In this document: in pieces, positions 26,048 through 34,340 of the stretch
Layout: each line of letters opens with the position of its first letter
Position numbering within the stretch: position 1 is the stretch's first letter
Assembly: GCF_900115155.1 (NCBI RefSeq)
Contig: NZ_FOVM01000001.1
Location: forward strand, 496,001-560,000
Origin: Mycetocola miduiensis
GTDB lineage: Bacteria > Actinomycetota > Actinomycetes > Actinomycetales > Microbacteriaceae
Direction: 5' to 3'
DNA: 64,000 nt
Translations under genes and position numbers: made by a program
The notes under the pieces: model-generated
What the model was told of the DNA's origin: nothing
The model's database searches: none
What the model saw: the letters and a program-made list of their open reading frames with translations, nothing else

Positions 26048-27667
26048 TCATCCGACGGCGACATCCCGCCGCCGGAAGAAGATGAGCGCGGCGGCACCGG
26101 CAATGATCGCCAGCCCTGCCATCACGAATCCCCCCGCCCAGTCCGTGTCTGCGCCGGACGGCACCGGTGTGTGGCTGAATGGTGACAGATCCGCCGTCCA
26201 GTCGGGCAGCCCCACGAGGGCACCGAACATGCCGAGGAATGCCGACAGCGCCAGCAACCCCCAGCCGAGCCCCGCCGTGAGCCGCGGCACGACCGACCAG
26301 ACGAGGGCCACGCCGGTGAGGAACAGCAGAGCCGCAGGCAACTGGGCGACCGCTGCCGCGACCGAGTCCTCAATGCTCTCCTCCGGGGCACCCACCGCGA
26401 GTGCGGCGAGAACGGATGCCGTCCCGCCGGCCGCGAGGACCAGTACGACCGCGATCGCCCCGATCCCCATGTACGCGCCGGCCCAGGAGTACCGCGACAC
26501 CGGCGTCGAGAGCACAAGTTCACCGTCGACGTGTGACTCCTCCTGGCGCAGCCGCACGATGGCCTGGATGGCGCACCCGGCGGCAACGACGCCGATGAGG
26601 GTGAAGATGACCGAGATGAACGCCTCGGTGAGGGTGTTCCCGCCCCGGGAGATCCGGGCGAGTTGGTCTGCGACGGGGCTGTCCGCGAGGTCGGATGTCG
26701 CGACGGCCGTCCCGAGGGATCCCCCGAAGACTCCGAACGCAGCCGCCCCGACGCACCAGGCCACGATCGACGGCCACTGCAGCCGCCAGGCCAGGCCGAC
26801 AGAGTTGGCGAGAGATGGACGGGCCGTCGTCCTGCCGGTGTTGGTCGCCAGCACGCTCGCCCCGGTGTCCCTGTGCCTCGTGAGGAGTACGGCGACTCCG
26901 ACGAGCAGAGCGGCGGTCGCGAGGCTCAGCAACAGCGGTGTCAGATCGTTCTCGGTGAACGGGCGCGTCTTTTGCGCCCAGCCGATCGGTGACAGCCAAG
27001 CCGGCCAGGCGCTGTCGACGCTCAGCCCGTCTGCTGACACCGTCCCGAAAGCGTCGGCGATCCCCCGCAACAGGTAGGTGAGGAGGACGACACCGACGGC
27101 GAGGCCGTTCGCGGCGCGCGAACTCGGCATCAGCTCGGATGTCACGCCGCCAACCGTCAGGAAGACGACGCCGACGGCAGCGAGCGCGAGGCCGCTGACG
27201 ATTGAGCCGGATGCGTCCTGCCCGGCGACGATCAGGCACCCGGCCACCACGATCGCGAGCACCGCGTTCACCAGGAGGCCGTAGATGAGGGTCGCCAGCG
27301 CCGGGAACGTCCGGGCGGCGGGGGTCGATGCGACGAGGTCGGCGCGGCCGCTCTCCTCCTCCGCCCGCAGGTGGCGGACGGCGAGGAAGGTGTTCATCAG
27401 ACCGACCAGCACACCGGTGAACGCCAGAACCGTGAAGATGAGCACCGCAGCAGCACCCGTGCCCTGCGGCACGCCACGGATGAACATGATGGCCGGATTC
27501 GCTGAGGCAAGCCGGACGAGTACCGTTCGCTCATCGACATCCCCGAACGTGTCCTCCAGGGCAAGCGCCGAGAACAGGATGAGAGCCCCGATCGACACCA
27601 GCCAGACCGGTGTCTGGATTCGGTCACGCCTCATCCGGTGCCGGACGAGGATCGCCAGGGTGCTCAT
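26048..27667 (-). CDS. ABC exporter permease (large, two-half type)
   Basis: A 539-residue integral membrane protein with about twelve hydrophobic segments in two repeated halves, the layout of the actinobacterial exporter permeases annotated as polyketide-antibiotic transporters. It starts MSTLAILVRHRMRRDRIQTPV and ends in a basic FFRRRD tail. The ATG overlaps the stop of the ATPase gene by 4 nt, so the two form one exporter. Substrate unknown. Confidence 0.88.
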   Translation of the reverse strand: MSTLAILVRHRMRRDRIQTPVWLVSIGALILFSALALEDTFGDVDERTVLVRLASANPAIMFIRGVPQGTGAAAVLIFTVLAFTGVLVGLMNTFLAVRHLRAEEESGRADLVASTPAARTFPALATLIYGLLVNAVLAIVVAGCLIVAGQDASGSIVSGLALAAVGVVFLTVGGVTSELMPSSRAANGLAVGVVLLTYLLRGIADAFGTVSADGLSVDSAWPAWLSPIGWAQKTRPFTENDLTPLLLSLATAALLVGVAVLLTRHRDTGASVLATNTGRTTARPSLANSVGLAWRLQWPSIVAWCVGAAAFGVFGGSLGTAVATSDLADSPVADQLARISRGGNTLTEAFISVIFTLIGVVAAGCAIQAIVRLRQEESHVDGELVLSTPVSRYSWAGAYMGIGAIAVVLVLAAGGTASVLAALAVGAPEESIEDSVAAAVAQLPAALLFLTGVALVWSVVPRLTAGLGWGLLALSAFLGMFGALVGLPDWTADLSPFSHTPVPSGADTDWAGGFVMAGLAIIAGAAALIFFRRRDVAVG

Positions 27668-28620
27668 CGGCTGACCCGGGTGTGGCGGGCGGCGCGCCGG
27701 GTCTGGCGGGCGGTATCGGTCGACGGGTCGCCGTAGTGGCTGAGGAACAGTTCCTCGAGCGAGGGCGGGGTCACGGTGAGGCCACGGACGTGGAGCTGCG
27801 CGAGCGTCGGCAGCACGTCGACGAGCTCGTCGCTGTCGGCGGTGAACCGTGCCCGCTGCCCGTCGATCACGAGGTCGTGGCTGCCGGGGATGTCGCGCAG
27901 TTCCGCTTCGGCGAGCCCCTCGGCCACGAAGGCGACCTCCGTGCGGGTGAGGTGCCGCAGGTCGGCCAGCGTGCCAGACTCGACGATCCGGCCGGCCCGG
28001 ATGATGCTGACCCGGTCGCAGAGTTGCTCGACCTCGCTGAGGATGTGGCTCGAGAGGAGTACGGTGGCGCCGTCAGCCACCACAGCGGCGAGTTCCCGGC
28101 GGAACACGGCTTCCATGAGCGGGTCAAGCCCTGCGGTGGGCTCGTCGAGCAGGTAGATGCTGGCCCGGGTGGAGAGCGCGGCAATGAGTGCGACCTTCTG
28201 CCGGTTGCCGGTCGAATAGGTGTGGCCCTTGCGGCTCGGGTCGAACTGGAAGACCTCGGTGAGGTGCTCCCGCCGGGCATGGTATTCGGCCGGATCGTCG
28301 ATGCCCCGCAGCCTGCTGAGCAGGTCGATCGCCTCACCGCCGGTGAGGGTTGGCCAGAGCGCGACCCCGCCGGGGACGTAGGCCATTTTGCGGTGGAGCG
28401 CGACGGCATCCGTCCAGGGGTTCCTGCCGAGAACGGACACACTGCCGGATGTCGCCCTGGCCAGGCCGAGGAGAATACGGATCGTCGTGGACTTGCCGGC
28501 GCCGTTCGGGCCGAGGAAGCCGTGGATTTCGCCCGTCGTCACGCTGAGATCGAGGCCGTCGAGGGCCCGGGTCTTGCCGTAGTACTTCCGCAGTTGCTGC
28601 GCTGAGATCACGGTGCTCAT
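27664..28620 (-). CDS. ABC exporter ATP-binding protein
   Basis: A 318-residue ATPase: Walker A GPNGAGKSTT, a signature-region variant STGNRQKVALIAAL in place of LSGGQ, Walker B IYLLDEPTAGLDP, and a switch histidine in LLSSHILSEVEQL. The missing LSGGQ is typical of this exporter subfamily. The start MSTVISAQQL follows TATTGT (28628-28633) by 7 nt with no ribosome site, so the mRNA looks leaderless. Partner of the permease immediately downstream. Confidence 0.92.
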   Translation of the reverse strand: MSTVISAQQLRKYYGKTRALDGLDLSVTTGEIHGFLGPNGAGKSTTIRILLGLARATSGSVSVLGRNPWTDAVALHRKMAYVPGGVALWPTLTGGEAIDLLSRLRGIDDPAEYHARREHLTEVFQFDPSRKGHTYSTGNRQKVALIAALSTRASIYLLDEPTAGLDPLMEAVFRRELAAVVADGATVLLSSHILSEVEQLCDRVSIIRAGRIVESGTLADLRHLTRTEVAFVAEGLAEAELRDIPGSHDLVIDGQRARFTADSDELVDVLPTLAQLHVRGLTVTPPSLEELFLSHYGDPSTDTARQTRRAARHTRVSR

Positions 28621-28627
28621 GCTGCGG

Positions 28628-28633
28628 ACAATA
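28628..28633 (-). promoter_or_regulatory. Putative -10 box of the ABC exporter operon (leaderless)
   Basis: TATTGT on the minus strand, 7 nt before the ATG. Confidence 0.55.
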
Positions 28634-28688
28634 CGCTCGATCAGAAGTGTTGTTAAGCGGGTCAGGCGCCGTGTCGCAAAGGCGCTCG

Positions 28689-29048
28689 TCAGTCGTCGAC
28701 GCAGAGGCAGAACGGATGCCCCGCCGGGTCGAGATAGACCCGGAAATCGTCTTCGCGGTAGCCGGCATCCGTGGCTCCGAGCGCCAGCACTTTCTGCTCC
28801 GCTGCATCGAGATCGACGACGGTGACATCGAGATGCGACTGCTGCGGCACGACCTGGCCAGGCCACTGGGGCGGGTTGTACCCGTCGACCAACTGAAAGG
28901 CGACACGGGGGCCGCCGTCCGCGCTCTTCAGCGCCACCCAGTCGGGTTCGTCGATGATGCGGCCCATACCGAGCAGCTCCTCGTAGAACGAGGCGAGCTC
29001 GTCGGGGTTAGGGCAGTCGAGGACCACACTTCGCAATTCTCCGATCAC
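28689..29048 (-). CDS. VOC-family (glyoxalase/bleomycin-resistance fold) protein
   Basis: A 119-residue protein with two beta-alpha-beta-beta-beta units: LRSVVLDCPNPDELASFYEE at the N-terminus and SHLDVTVVDLDAAEQKVLAL in the middle, ending with FRVYLDPAGHPFCLC. The His of SHLDV and a Glu/Asp near the end are possible metal ligands. Substrate unknown. The GTG start is 6 nt after TAGTCT, and the promoter faces that of the MATE gene. Confidence 0.88.
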   Translation of the reverse strand: MIGELRSVVLDCPNPDELASFYEELLGMGRIIDEPDWVALKSADGGPRVAFQLVDGYNPPQWPGQVVPQQSHLDVTVVDLDAAEQKVLALGATDAGYREDDFRVYLDPAGHPFCLCVDD

Positions 29049-29054
29049 GATGCG

Positions 29055-29121
29055 AGACTACGGGCGTCGCCGCTCGCTGCGGAAGCCCTCGGAAGATCTC
29101 GACCGGCCGCGCAGATAGGCT
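29055..29121. promoter_or_regulatory. Divergent pair of leaderless -10 boxes (VOC and MATE genes)
   Basis: TAGTCT on the minus strand at 29055-29060 and TAGGCT on the plus strand at 29116-29121, each exactly 6 nt from a GTG start. No -35 element is convincing for either. Confidence 0.6.
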
Positions 29122-29127
29122 CGATCA

Positions 29128-30441
29128 GTGACCACAGTGAACCGTGACATCCTTCGACTCGCGGTCCCCACCCTCGGCGCACTCGTCGCCGAACCACTGT
29201 TCCTCCTGGCCGATTCGGCCATGGTCGGACACCTCGGCGTCACCCCGCTCGCCGGACTCGGCATCGCCGGAGTGATCATCCAGACGATCATCGGCCTCAT
29301 GGTCTTTCTGGCATACGCGACCACACCGGCGGTTGCCCGGCGGCTGGGTGCCGGCGATGAGCCGGGCGCGGTCTCCGTCGGCATTGACGGGTTGTGGCTC
29401 GCGCTCGGCCTCGGCGCGGTGCTTGCGGTCTCCGGCTGGTTCGCGACGCCGGTCCTCGTCGCACCGTTCGGTGCGTCGCCGGATGTGACGGAGCAGGCAT
29501 CCGTCTACCTCTCGATTTCGATGGCCGGGCTGCCGGCGATGCTGCTCGTTTTCGCGGCGACCGGCCTGCTGCGCGGGCTGCAGGACACACGAACGCCGCT
29601 TTTTGTCGCGACCGCCGGCTTCGCGGTGAACATCGCGCTCAACTTCGTGTTCATTTATCTGCTGGAGTTCGGCATCGCGGGCGCTGCCATCGGGACGGTC
29701 CTCGCGCAATGGGGCATGGCCATGGCCTACCTGGCTGTGGTGATGCACCACGCCCGCCGAACCGGCGCGTCACTCCGGCCGCATCGGGAAGGCATCTCCG
29801 GGTCGGCGCTCTCGGGCGGCTGGCTGTTCGTGCGCACGGTGAGCCTGCGGGTTGCGATCCTCCTGGCCGCGTTCGTCGCAACGGGACTCGGCACGACCGA
29901 ACTCGCCGGGTTCCAGATCGTGATGACCATCTTCACGTTCACCGCGTTCGCGCTCGACGCCCTCGCCATCGCCGCGCAGGCCCTCATCGGCAAGAGCCTC
30001 GGGGCCGCAGACACCACCCTGGTGCGCTCGATCCTCGCCCGATGTCTGCAGTGGGGAGTCGGCGCCGGCCTGGTCCTCGGGCTCATCGTGATCGCTACGT
30101 CCGGGGTCGCCGGGCTGCTGTTCACCGGCGACCCCGAACTGGCCCGATTCCTCATGCCGAGCCTCGTCGTGCTGGGCATCAGCACCCCGCTGGCCGGCTT
30201 CGTGTTCGTTCTCGACGGCGTGTTGATCGGCGCCGGTGACGCGCGGTATCTCGCACTCACCGGCATCCTGAACGTCGCGGTCTTCGTGCCCCTGGCCCTC
30301 TGGGTGCTCGTCGCCGCGCCGTCGGATGCCACGGGGCTCGCCCTGCTCACCGCCGCGTTCACACTGGGGTATCTGGCCGCCCGCGCCACGACGCTCGGGC
30401 TTCGAGCCCGCACGACGGCGTGGATGCGAACCGGAGCGTAA
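29128..30441 (+). CDS. MATE-family efflux transporter
   Basis: A 437-residue polytopic protein with about twelve membrane segments. Family sequences: LFLLADSAMVGHLGVTPLAGLG near the N-terminus, LLRGLQDTRTPLFVATAGF in the middle and the parallel FVLDGVLIGAGDARYL in the second half. MATE proteins export cationic drugs or metabolites in exchange for H+ or Na+. DinF-like by general pattern. The GTG start has no ribosome site but follows a -10 box by 6 nt. Confidence 0.92.
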   Translation: MTTVNRDILRLAVPTLGALVAEPLFLLADSAMVGHLGVTPLAGLGIAGVIIQTIIGLMVFLAYATTPAVARRLGAGDEPGAVSVGIDGLWLALGLGAVLAVSGWFATPVLVAPFGASPDVTEQASVYLSISMAGLPAMLLVFAATGLLRGLQDTRTPLFVATAGFAVNIALNFVFIYLLEFGIAGAAIGTVLAQWGMAMAYLAVVMHHARRTGASLRPHREGISGSALSGGWLFVRTVSLRVAILLAAFVATGLGTTELAGFQIVMTIFTFTAFALDALAIAAQALIGKSLGAADTTLVRSILARCLQWGVGAGLVLGLIVIATSGVAGLLFTGDPELARFLMPSLVVLGISTPLAGFVFVLDGVLIGAGDARYLALTGILNVAVFVPLALWVLVAAPSDATGLALLTAAFTLGYLAARATTLGLRARTTAWMRTGA

Positions 30442-30541
30442 CCCGCACGCGCTCGCCCTGAGCGGTCGCCGTCAACACACACTCAACAGGAAAAGAGGGC
30501 TCGTTTCGCCCCTGGCACCCTATTGAGGGCGCACCGGCTGG

Positions 30542-30547
30542 CAGACT
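30542..30547 (+). promoter_or_regulatory. Putative -10 box of the RBBP9-like hydrolase gene
   Basis: CAGACT, 6 nt before the ATG at 30554; GGAG within the spacer is only 2 nt from the ATG, too close for a usual ribosome site. Confidence 0.4.
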
Positions 30548-30553
30548 CGGAGA

Positions 30554-31129
30554 ATGTCGCCCCGGATCGTCGTCGCGCACGGCTACCTCGCCTCGCCGAA
30601 AAAGCACTGGTTCCCATGGCTCGTCGACCAGTACGCCCCTGGCGTCGTCCAGATACCGGCGCTGCCGAACTCGACGCGCCCGCAACCAGGTCAGTGGCTC
30701 GATACCATGCGGGATGCCGTCGGCGAGGTGAACGACGACACCATCCTCATCGGGCACAGCCTGGGCTCGATCACCACGCTCCGGATGCTCGCCCAGTGGC
30801 CGCGACCGTGGACGCTTCGCGGCCTCATCCTGGTGGCAGGCTTTGCGCAGCCGCTGCCGAACCTTCCGAAGCTCGACCCGTTCACCACGGCACCGCTGGA
30901 TGTGGAGGTGATTCTCGACGGCGCCCGGCAGAGGCACGTGCTCGGGTCAGACAATGACACCACCGTCGCGCCGCCCATCACCGCTGCCCTGGCTCAGGGC
31001 CTGGAGGCGCCGCTGACGGTCATCCCGGGTGGCGGGCACTTCGTCGAACGACAGGGTTGCCGGTCACTTCCGGAGCTATTACCGGTTCTCGACCGGATGC
31101 TATCGGCCGACCTTCACACCGGGCGCTAA
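30554..31129 (+). CDS. RBBP9/YdeN-family serine hydrolase
   Basis: A 191-residue alpha/beta hydrolase of the small RBBP9/YdeN type. N-terminal RIVVAHGYLASPKKHWFPWL, nucleophile elbow ILIGHSLGSI, and the histidine in IPGGGHFVERQG. These proteins are cytosolic serine hydrolases with mostly unknown substrates. It is followed after 44 nt by the iron-regulated siderophore reductase gene but appears to be a separate unit. Confidence 0.88.
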   Translation: MSPRIVVAHGYLASPKKHWFPWLVDQYAPGVVQIPALPNSTRPQPGQWLDTMRDAVGEVNDDTILIGHSLGSITTLRMLAQWPRPWTLRGLILVAGFAQPLPNLPKLDPFTTAPLDVEVILDGARQRHVLGSDNDTTVAPPITAALAQGLEAPLTVIPGGGHFVERQGCRSLPELLPVLDRMLSADLHTGR

Positions 31130-31146
31130 AAAAGTCCTCGCGAAAG

Positions 31147-31185
31147 TGAGGTTAGGCATGCCATACTTAGGCAATGCTAACTACG
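31147..31185. promoter_or_regulatory. Two IdeR/DtxR-like iron boxes
   Basis: TGAGGTTAGGCATGCCATA (31147-31165) matches the IdeR consensus TTAGGTTAGGCTAACCTAA at 13 of 19 positions; a second 19-mer starting TTAGGCAATGCTAAC (31167-31185) matches 12 of 19. Their starts are 20 bp apart, about two helical turns. They cover the -10 CATACT (31162-31167) and the ATG at 31174, so iron-loaded repressor would block both transcription and start. Confidence 0.72.
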
Positions 31186-32085
31186 ACGGAAGCTCGTCCG
31201 CGGACGATCCCGAACTTCCGGCCATACGCCGTGTCTGTTGCCGGAGTGCAACGACTCAGCCCCACGTTCGTGCGGGTCACGTTCACCGGCGCTGAGCTGT
31301 CCCACTTCGGCACGCACGGCCTCGACCAGCGCATCAAGATCGTTCTGCCTCTTCCTGGCGTCGGCATCACTCCGCTCGACGAAACCGACTGGTTCGGCGG
31401 CTGGCGCGCTCTGCCGGACGAACTCCGCAACCCGATCCGCACGTACACGGTCCGCGCCGTGCGCCCCGGGCGCAGCGAGGTCGACGTCGATTTCGTGCTT
31501 CACGGTGACGGTGGGCCCGCCTCACGCTGGGTGCAAAACGCCCGCATCGGCGACGAGCTCTGCGTCGTCGGGCCGGACTCCCGCGGCGAAGACCCCAGCG
31601 TCGGCATCGAGTGGAAGCCCGGCGCGGCGAAACGCATCCTGCTCGCCGGCGACGAAACCGCCACCCCCGCCATCTGCTCCATCCTCGCTTCCCTGCCGCG
31701 GAGCGCACGAGGCTGCGCCTTCCTCGAGGTTCCACACGAAGCGGATGCCGTCGCCACGGGCGCGCCGGACGGCGTCGAGGTCACCTGGCTGGCCCGCGGC
31801 GATCAACCCCACGGCTCGGCGCTCGAACCCGCCGTCCGTTCCTGGACCGCAAGTTACATCACCGACGCCCACCACGGCGCCGACGTTTCTGACGTGGACA
31901 TCGACCACGAGATTCTCTGGGAGGTTCCGGAGCCGTCGACACGCGGCAGCGAGCTGTACGCCTGGCTTGCCGGTGAGGCAAGCGTGATCAAGACCCTCCG
32001 CCGATTCCTCGTCTCAGAAACCGGACTCGACCGCCACCAGGTCGCCTTCATGGGCTACTGGCGCACCGGCCGGGCCGAGAACTAA
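31174..32085 (+). CDS. Siderophore-interacting protein (FAD-dependent ferric-siderophore reductase)
   Basis: A 303-residue protein of the SIP/ViuB family. The FAD-binding domain has RTYTVRAVRPGRSEVDVDFVLH and GPASRWVQNARIGDELCVVGP; the C-terminal NAD(P)H part has LLAGDETATPAICSIL and LYAWLAGEASVIKTLRRFL. It reduces ferric siderophores in the cytoplasm to release iron. The ATG follows CATACT by 6 nt (leaderless) and lies within an iron box. Heads the uptake operon. Confidence 0.94.
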   Translation: MLTTTEARPRTIPNFRPYAVSVAGVQRLSPTFVRVTFTGAELSHFGTHGLDQRIKIVLPLPGVGITPLDETDWFGGWRALPDELRNPIRTYTVRAVRPGRSEVDVDFVLHGDGGPASRWVQNARIGDELCVVGPDSRGEDPSVGIEWKPGAAKRILLAGDETATPAICSILASLPRSARGCAFLEVPHEADAVATGAPDGVEVTWLARGDQPHGSALEPAVRSWTASYITDAHHGADVSDVDIDHEILWEVPEPSTRGSELYAWLAGEASVIKTLRRFLVSETGLDRHQVAFMGYWRTGRAEN

Positions 32086-32195
32086 ACCCCGCCGCCCGAC
32101 TTCCCTCGCGAGCACCCGAACATTCCGATTACCTCTACCCGCCCGAACCAGCCGCGCCCCGCGGCATCCGCTGCATCCACCGAAGGGATTCCCAG

Positions 32196-33275
32196 ATGCA
32201 CACTCCTCCCTCTTTGCGACGTCGCGCCACCTCACTCCGCCGCGGCGCCACCTCACTCCGCCGCGGCGCCACCATGCTGGCCGTCGTGGCGACGAGCGCC
32301 GTGCTGCTGTCAGGCTGCGCCACCACGGCATCGAGCGAGACGGACGCCACCGCAACCGACAGCGGAGCGTTCCCTGTGACGATCGAAAGCGCCCTCGGCG
32401 ACGCCGTGATTCCCAGTGAACCGAAGAGCGTCGTGACGATCGGCTGGGGTTCGGCAGACACTGCGATCGCCCTCGGCACCACACCGGTCGGCGTCGAGGC
32501 CGCAACGTGGGGCGGCGACGAGGACCAGTACTTCCCGTGGGTCCGCGATGCCATCGAGAAGAAGGGCGACGACCTCCCGACGACGTTCAACGTGTACCCG
32601 GAGATCGACGTGGAAGCGGTGCTCGAGCTCGCCCCAGACCTGATCCTCGCGCCCCAGTCGGGAATCTCGGAGGACGAGTTTGCGACCCTCAGCGAGATCG
32701 CTCCCGTCGTCGCCTACCCCGACTCCGCCTGGCGGACCACCTGGGACGACCAGATCGAGATCATCGGCAAGGCGCTCGGCAAGAGCGACGAGGCAGCCGA
32801 GCTCATCACCGGTATCGACGAGGACATCGCCGCCGCAGCAGCGGAGCATCCCGAATTCGCCGGCCTGAGCTTCGCCTACGTCTACGCCGCAGAGCCGGGC
32901 GCCCTCGCGCTGTACCAGGCCGGCGACCCCCGCGTCGACCTGATCACGGGCCTCGGCATGACGATCGACGAGAGCGTCGGCGAGGTTCCGCTCACCGACG
33001 GCAGCTTCAGTTCGACGGTCGGGCTGGAACGCGCCGACCTGCTCGATGACGTCGACGTGCTCTTCACCTGGTTCAACGACGAAGAGAACCAGAAGCTCAT
33101 CGAGGCGCAGCCGCTGTTCGCGCAGATCCCCGCTGTTGAGCGTGGGTCGTACGTGCCGAGCGTCGACAACCAGTTGGGCATGGCGTCGAGCATGATCACG
33201 CCGCTCAGCGTTCCGTGGGCTCTCGACAAGTACATTCCGTTCATCGAGGATGCCGTCACCAAGGCTGCGAAGTAA
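32196..33275 (+). CDS. Iron-siderophore ABC transporter substrate-binding lipoprotein
   Basis: 359 residues. A lipoprotein signal: hydrophobic MLAVVATSAVLLSGC with the lipobox cysteine at residue 41, preceded by an unusually long Arg-rich n-region made of three R-R-x-A-T repeats. The mature part is a class III (FhuD/FepB type) binding protein: FPVTIESALGDAVIPSEPK, VEAVLELAPDLILAP and the C-terminal SVPWALDKYIPFIEDAV. Anchored outside the membrane, it hands a ferric siderophore to the FecCD permeases downstream. AAGGGA lies 7 nt before the ATG. Confidence 0.94.
   Translation: MHTPPSLRRRATSLRRGATSLRRGATMLAVVATSAVLLSGCATTASSETDATATDSGAFPVTIESALGDAVIPSEPKSVVTIGWGSADTAIALGTTPVGVEAATWGGDEDQYFPWVRDAIEKKGDDLPTTFNVYPEIDVEAVLELAPDLILAPQSGISEDEFATLSEIAPVVAYPDSAWRTTWDDQIEIIGKALGKSDEAAELITGIDEDIAAAAAEHPEFAGLSFAYVYAAEPGALALYQAGDPRVDLITGLGMTIDESVGEVPLTDGSFSSTVGLERADLLDDVDVLFTWFNDEENQKLIEAQPLFAQIPAVERGSYVPSVDNQLGMASSMITPLSVPWALDKYIPFIEDAVTKAAK
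32226..32273 (+). repeat. 21-bp tandem repeat in a signal peptide
   Basis: Unit GCCACCTCACTCCGCCGCGGC repeats exactly at 32226-32246 and 32247-32267, followed by a partial copy. It encodes ATSLRRG units in the n-region of the lipoprotein signal; copy number can change in frame. Confidence 0.85.
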
Positions 33276-33305
33276 CGGCGGCTCCGTTCGCCGCCATACG
33301 CAGAG

Positions 33306-34340
33306 ATGACCGCAACGGCCCTGTCGACGGGCGCCGGGTTCACCCCCGGCGCTCGTCGGCGTACGCCCAGGCTTCTGGTCGGCTTGGGGATCACGACGCT
33401 GCTGCTCGTCGTTCTTATCCTGCTCAGCCTCGCGGTCGGCAACAAATACATCCCCCTGCCAGACGTCTGGAACGCCCTCTTCGAGCCCGGTGACAGCTAT
33501 GCGGATGCCGTGATCGCGAGCCGGGTTCCCCGCACCGTGCTCGGGCTGCTCGTCGGTGCGGCGCTGGCCGTCGCCGGAGGCGTTATGCAGGGACTCACCC
33601 GTAATCCGCTCGCCGACCCGGGGCTCTTCGGCGTCAACACCGGAGCGGCCGCCGCGATCGTCACCGCCACGGCGCTCGGCGTGAGCGGCGCCACGAGTGT
33701 GTGGGTCGCCCTGCCCGGTGCGTTTCTCGCGGTGATCGTCGTGTACCTGCTCGGCTCCGGTCGCGGCAGGGCCACCCCCGTGCGGCTCGTCCTCGCGGGC
33801 GTGGTCGTGTCGTCGGTGCTTGCCGCCTATATCCAGGCGGTGTCGCTGAGTTTGCCGAAGGTCTTCGACGCTTACCGGTTCTGGGTGATCGGCTCGCTCG
33901 CCGGGCGGGATCCGCAGCTGATCTTCGAGGTCCTTCCCTTCATCCTCGTCGGCTTGCTGCTCGCCCTCGCCCTGTGCGGTTTGCTCAACGCCCTCGCCCT
34001 CGGCGACGACACGGCCCGGGCCCTCGGTGCCCACGTCGGCCGCACCCGCATCCTTGGCGCCGTCGCCACGACCCTGCTCTGCGCGGCGGCCACCGCTGCG
34101 GTCGGGCCGATTCTCTTCGTCGGGCTCGCCGTGCCGCACATCGTCCGCACTCTCACCGGCGCCGACCACCGCTGGCTGCTCCCGTACTGCCTCGTCGCCG
34201 GCCCAGCGCTTATCCTCGCCGCAGACATCCTCGGTCGCATTCTCGTCAGTCCGGCGGAACTCATGGTCGGCGTGGTCACCGCCTTCGTGGGCGGACCCAT
34301 CCTCATCCTCGCCGTTCGCCGGATGAAGGCGACCGCGTGA
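33306..34340 (+). CDS. FecCD-family iron-siderophore ABC permease, subunit 1
   Basis: A 344-residue polytopic permease with about nine to ten helices. The family motif GGVMQGLTRNPLADPGLFGVNTGAA is clear (residues about 92-116), as is the coupling region ALGDDTARALGAHVGRTR. Its GTG-starting partner overlaps it by 4 nt. Together with the second permease it forms the transmembrane channel of the siderophore importer. Confidence 0.95.
   Translation: MTATALSTGAGFTPGARRRTPRLLVGLGITTLLLVVLILLSLAVGNKYIPLPDVWNALFEPGDSYADAVIASRVPRTVLGLLVGAALAVAGGVMQGLTRNPLADPGLFGVNTGAAAAIVTATALGVSGATSVWVALPGAFLAVIVVYLLGSGRGRATPVRLVLAGVVVSSVLAAYIQAVSLSLPKVFDAYRFWVIGSLAGRDPQLIFEVLPFILVGLLLALALCGLLNALALGDDTARALGAHVGRTRILGAVATTLLCAAATAAVGPILFVGLAVPHIVRTLTGADHRWLLPYCLVAGPALILAADILGRILVSPAELMVGVVTAFVGGPILILAVRRMKATA

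Noticed and set aside
31130-31160. Hairpin CCTCGC-GAAA-GTGAGG before the siderophore reductase
   Set aside because: No T-run and it overlaps the iron box; a chance hairpin or weak terminator of the preceding gene cannot be distinguished.
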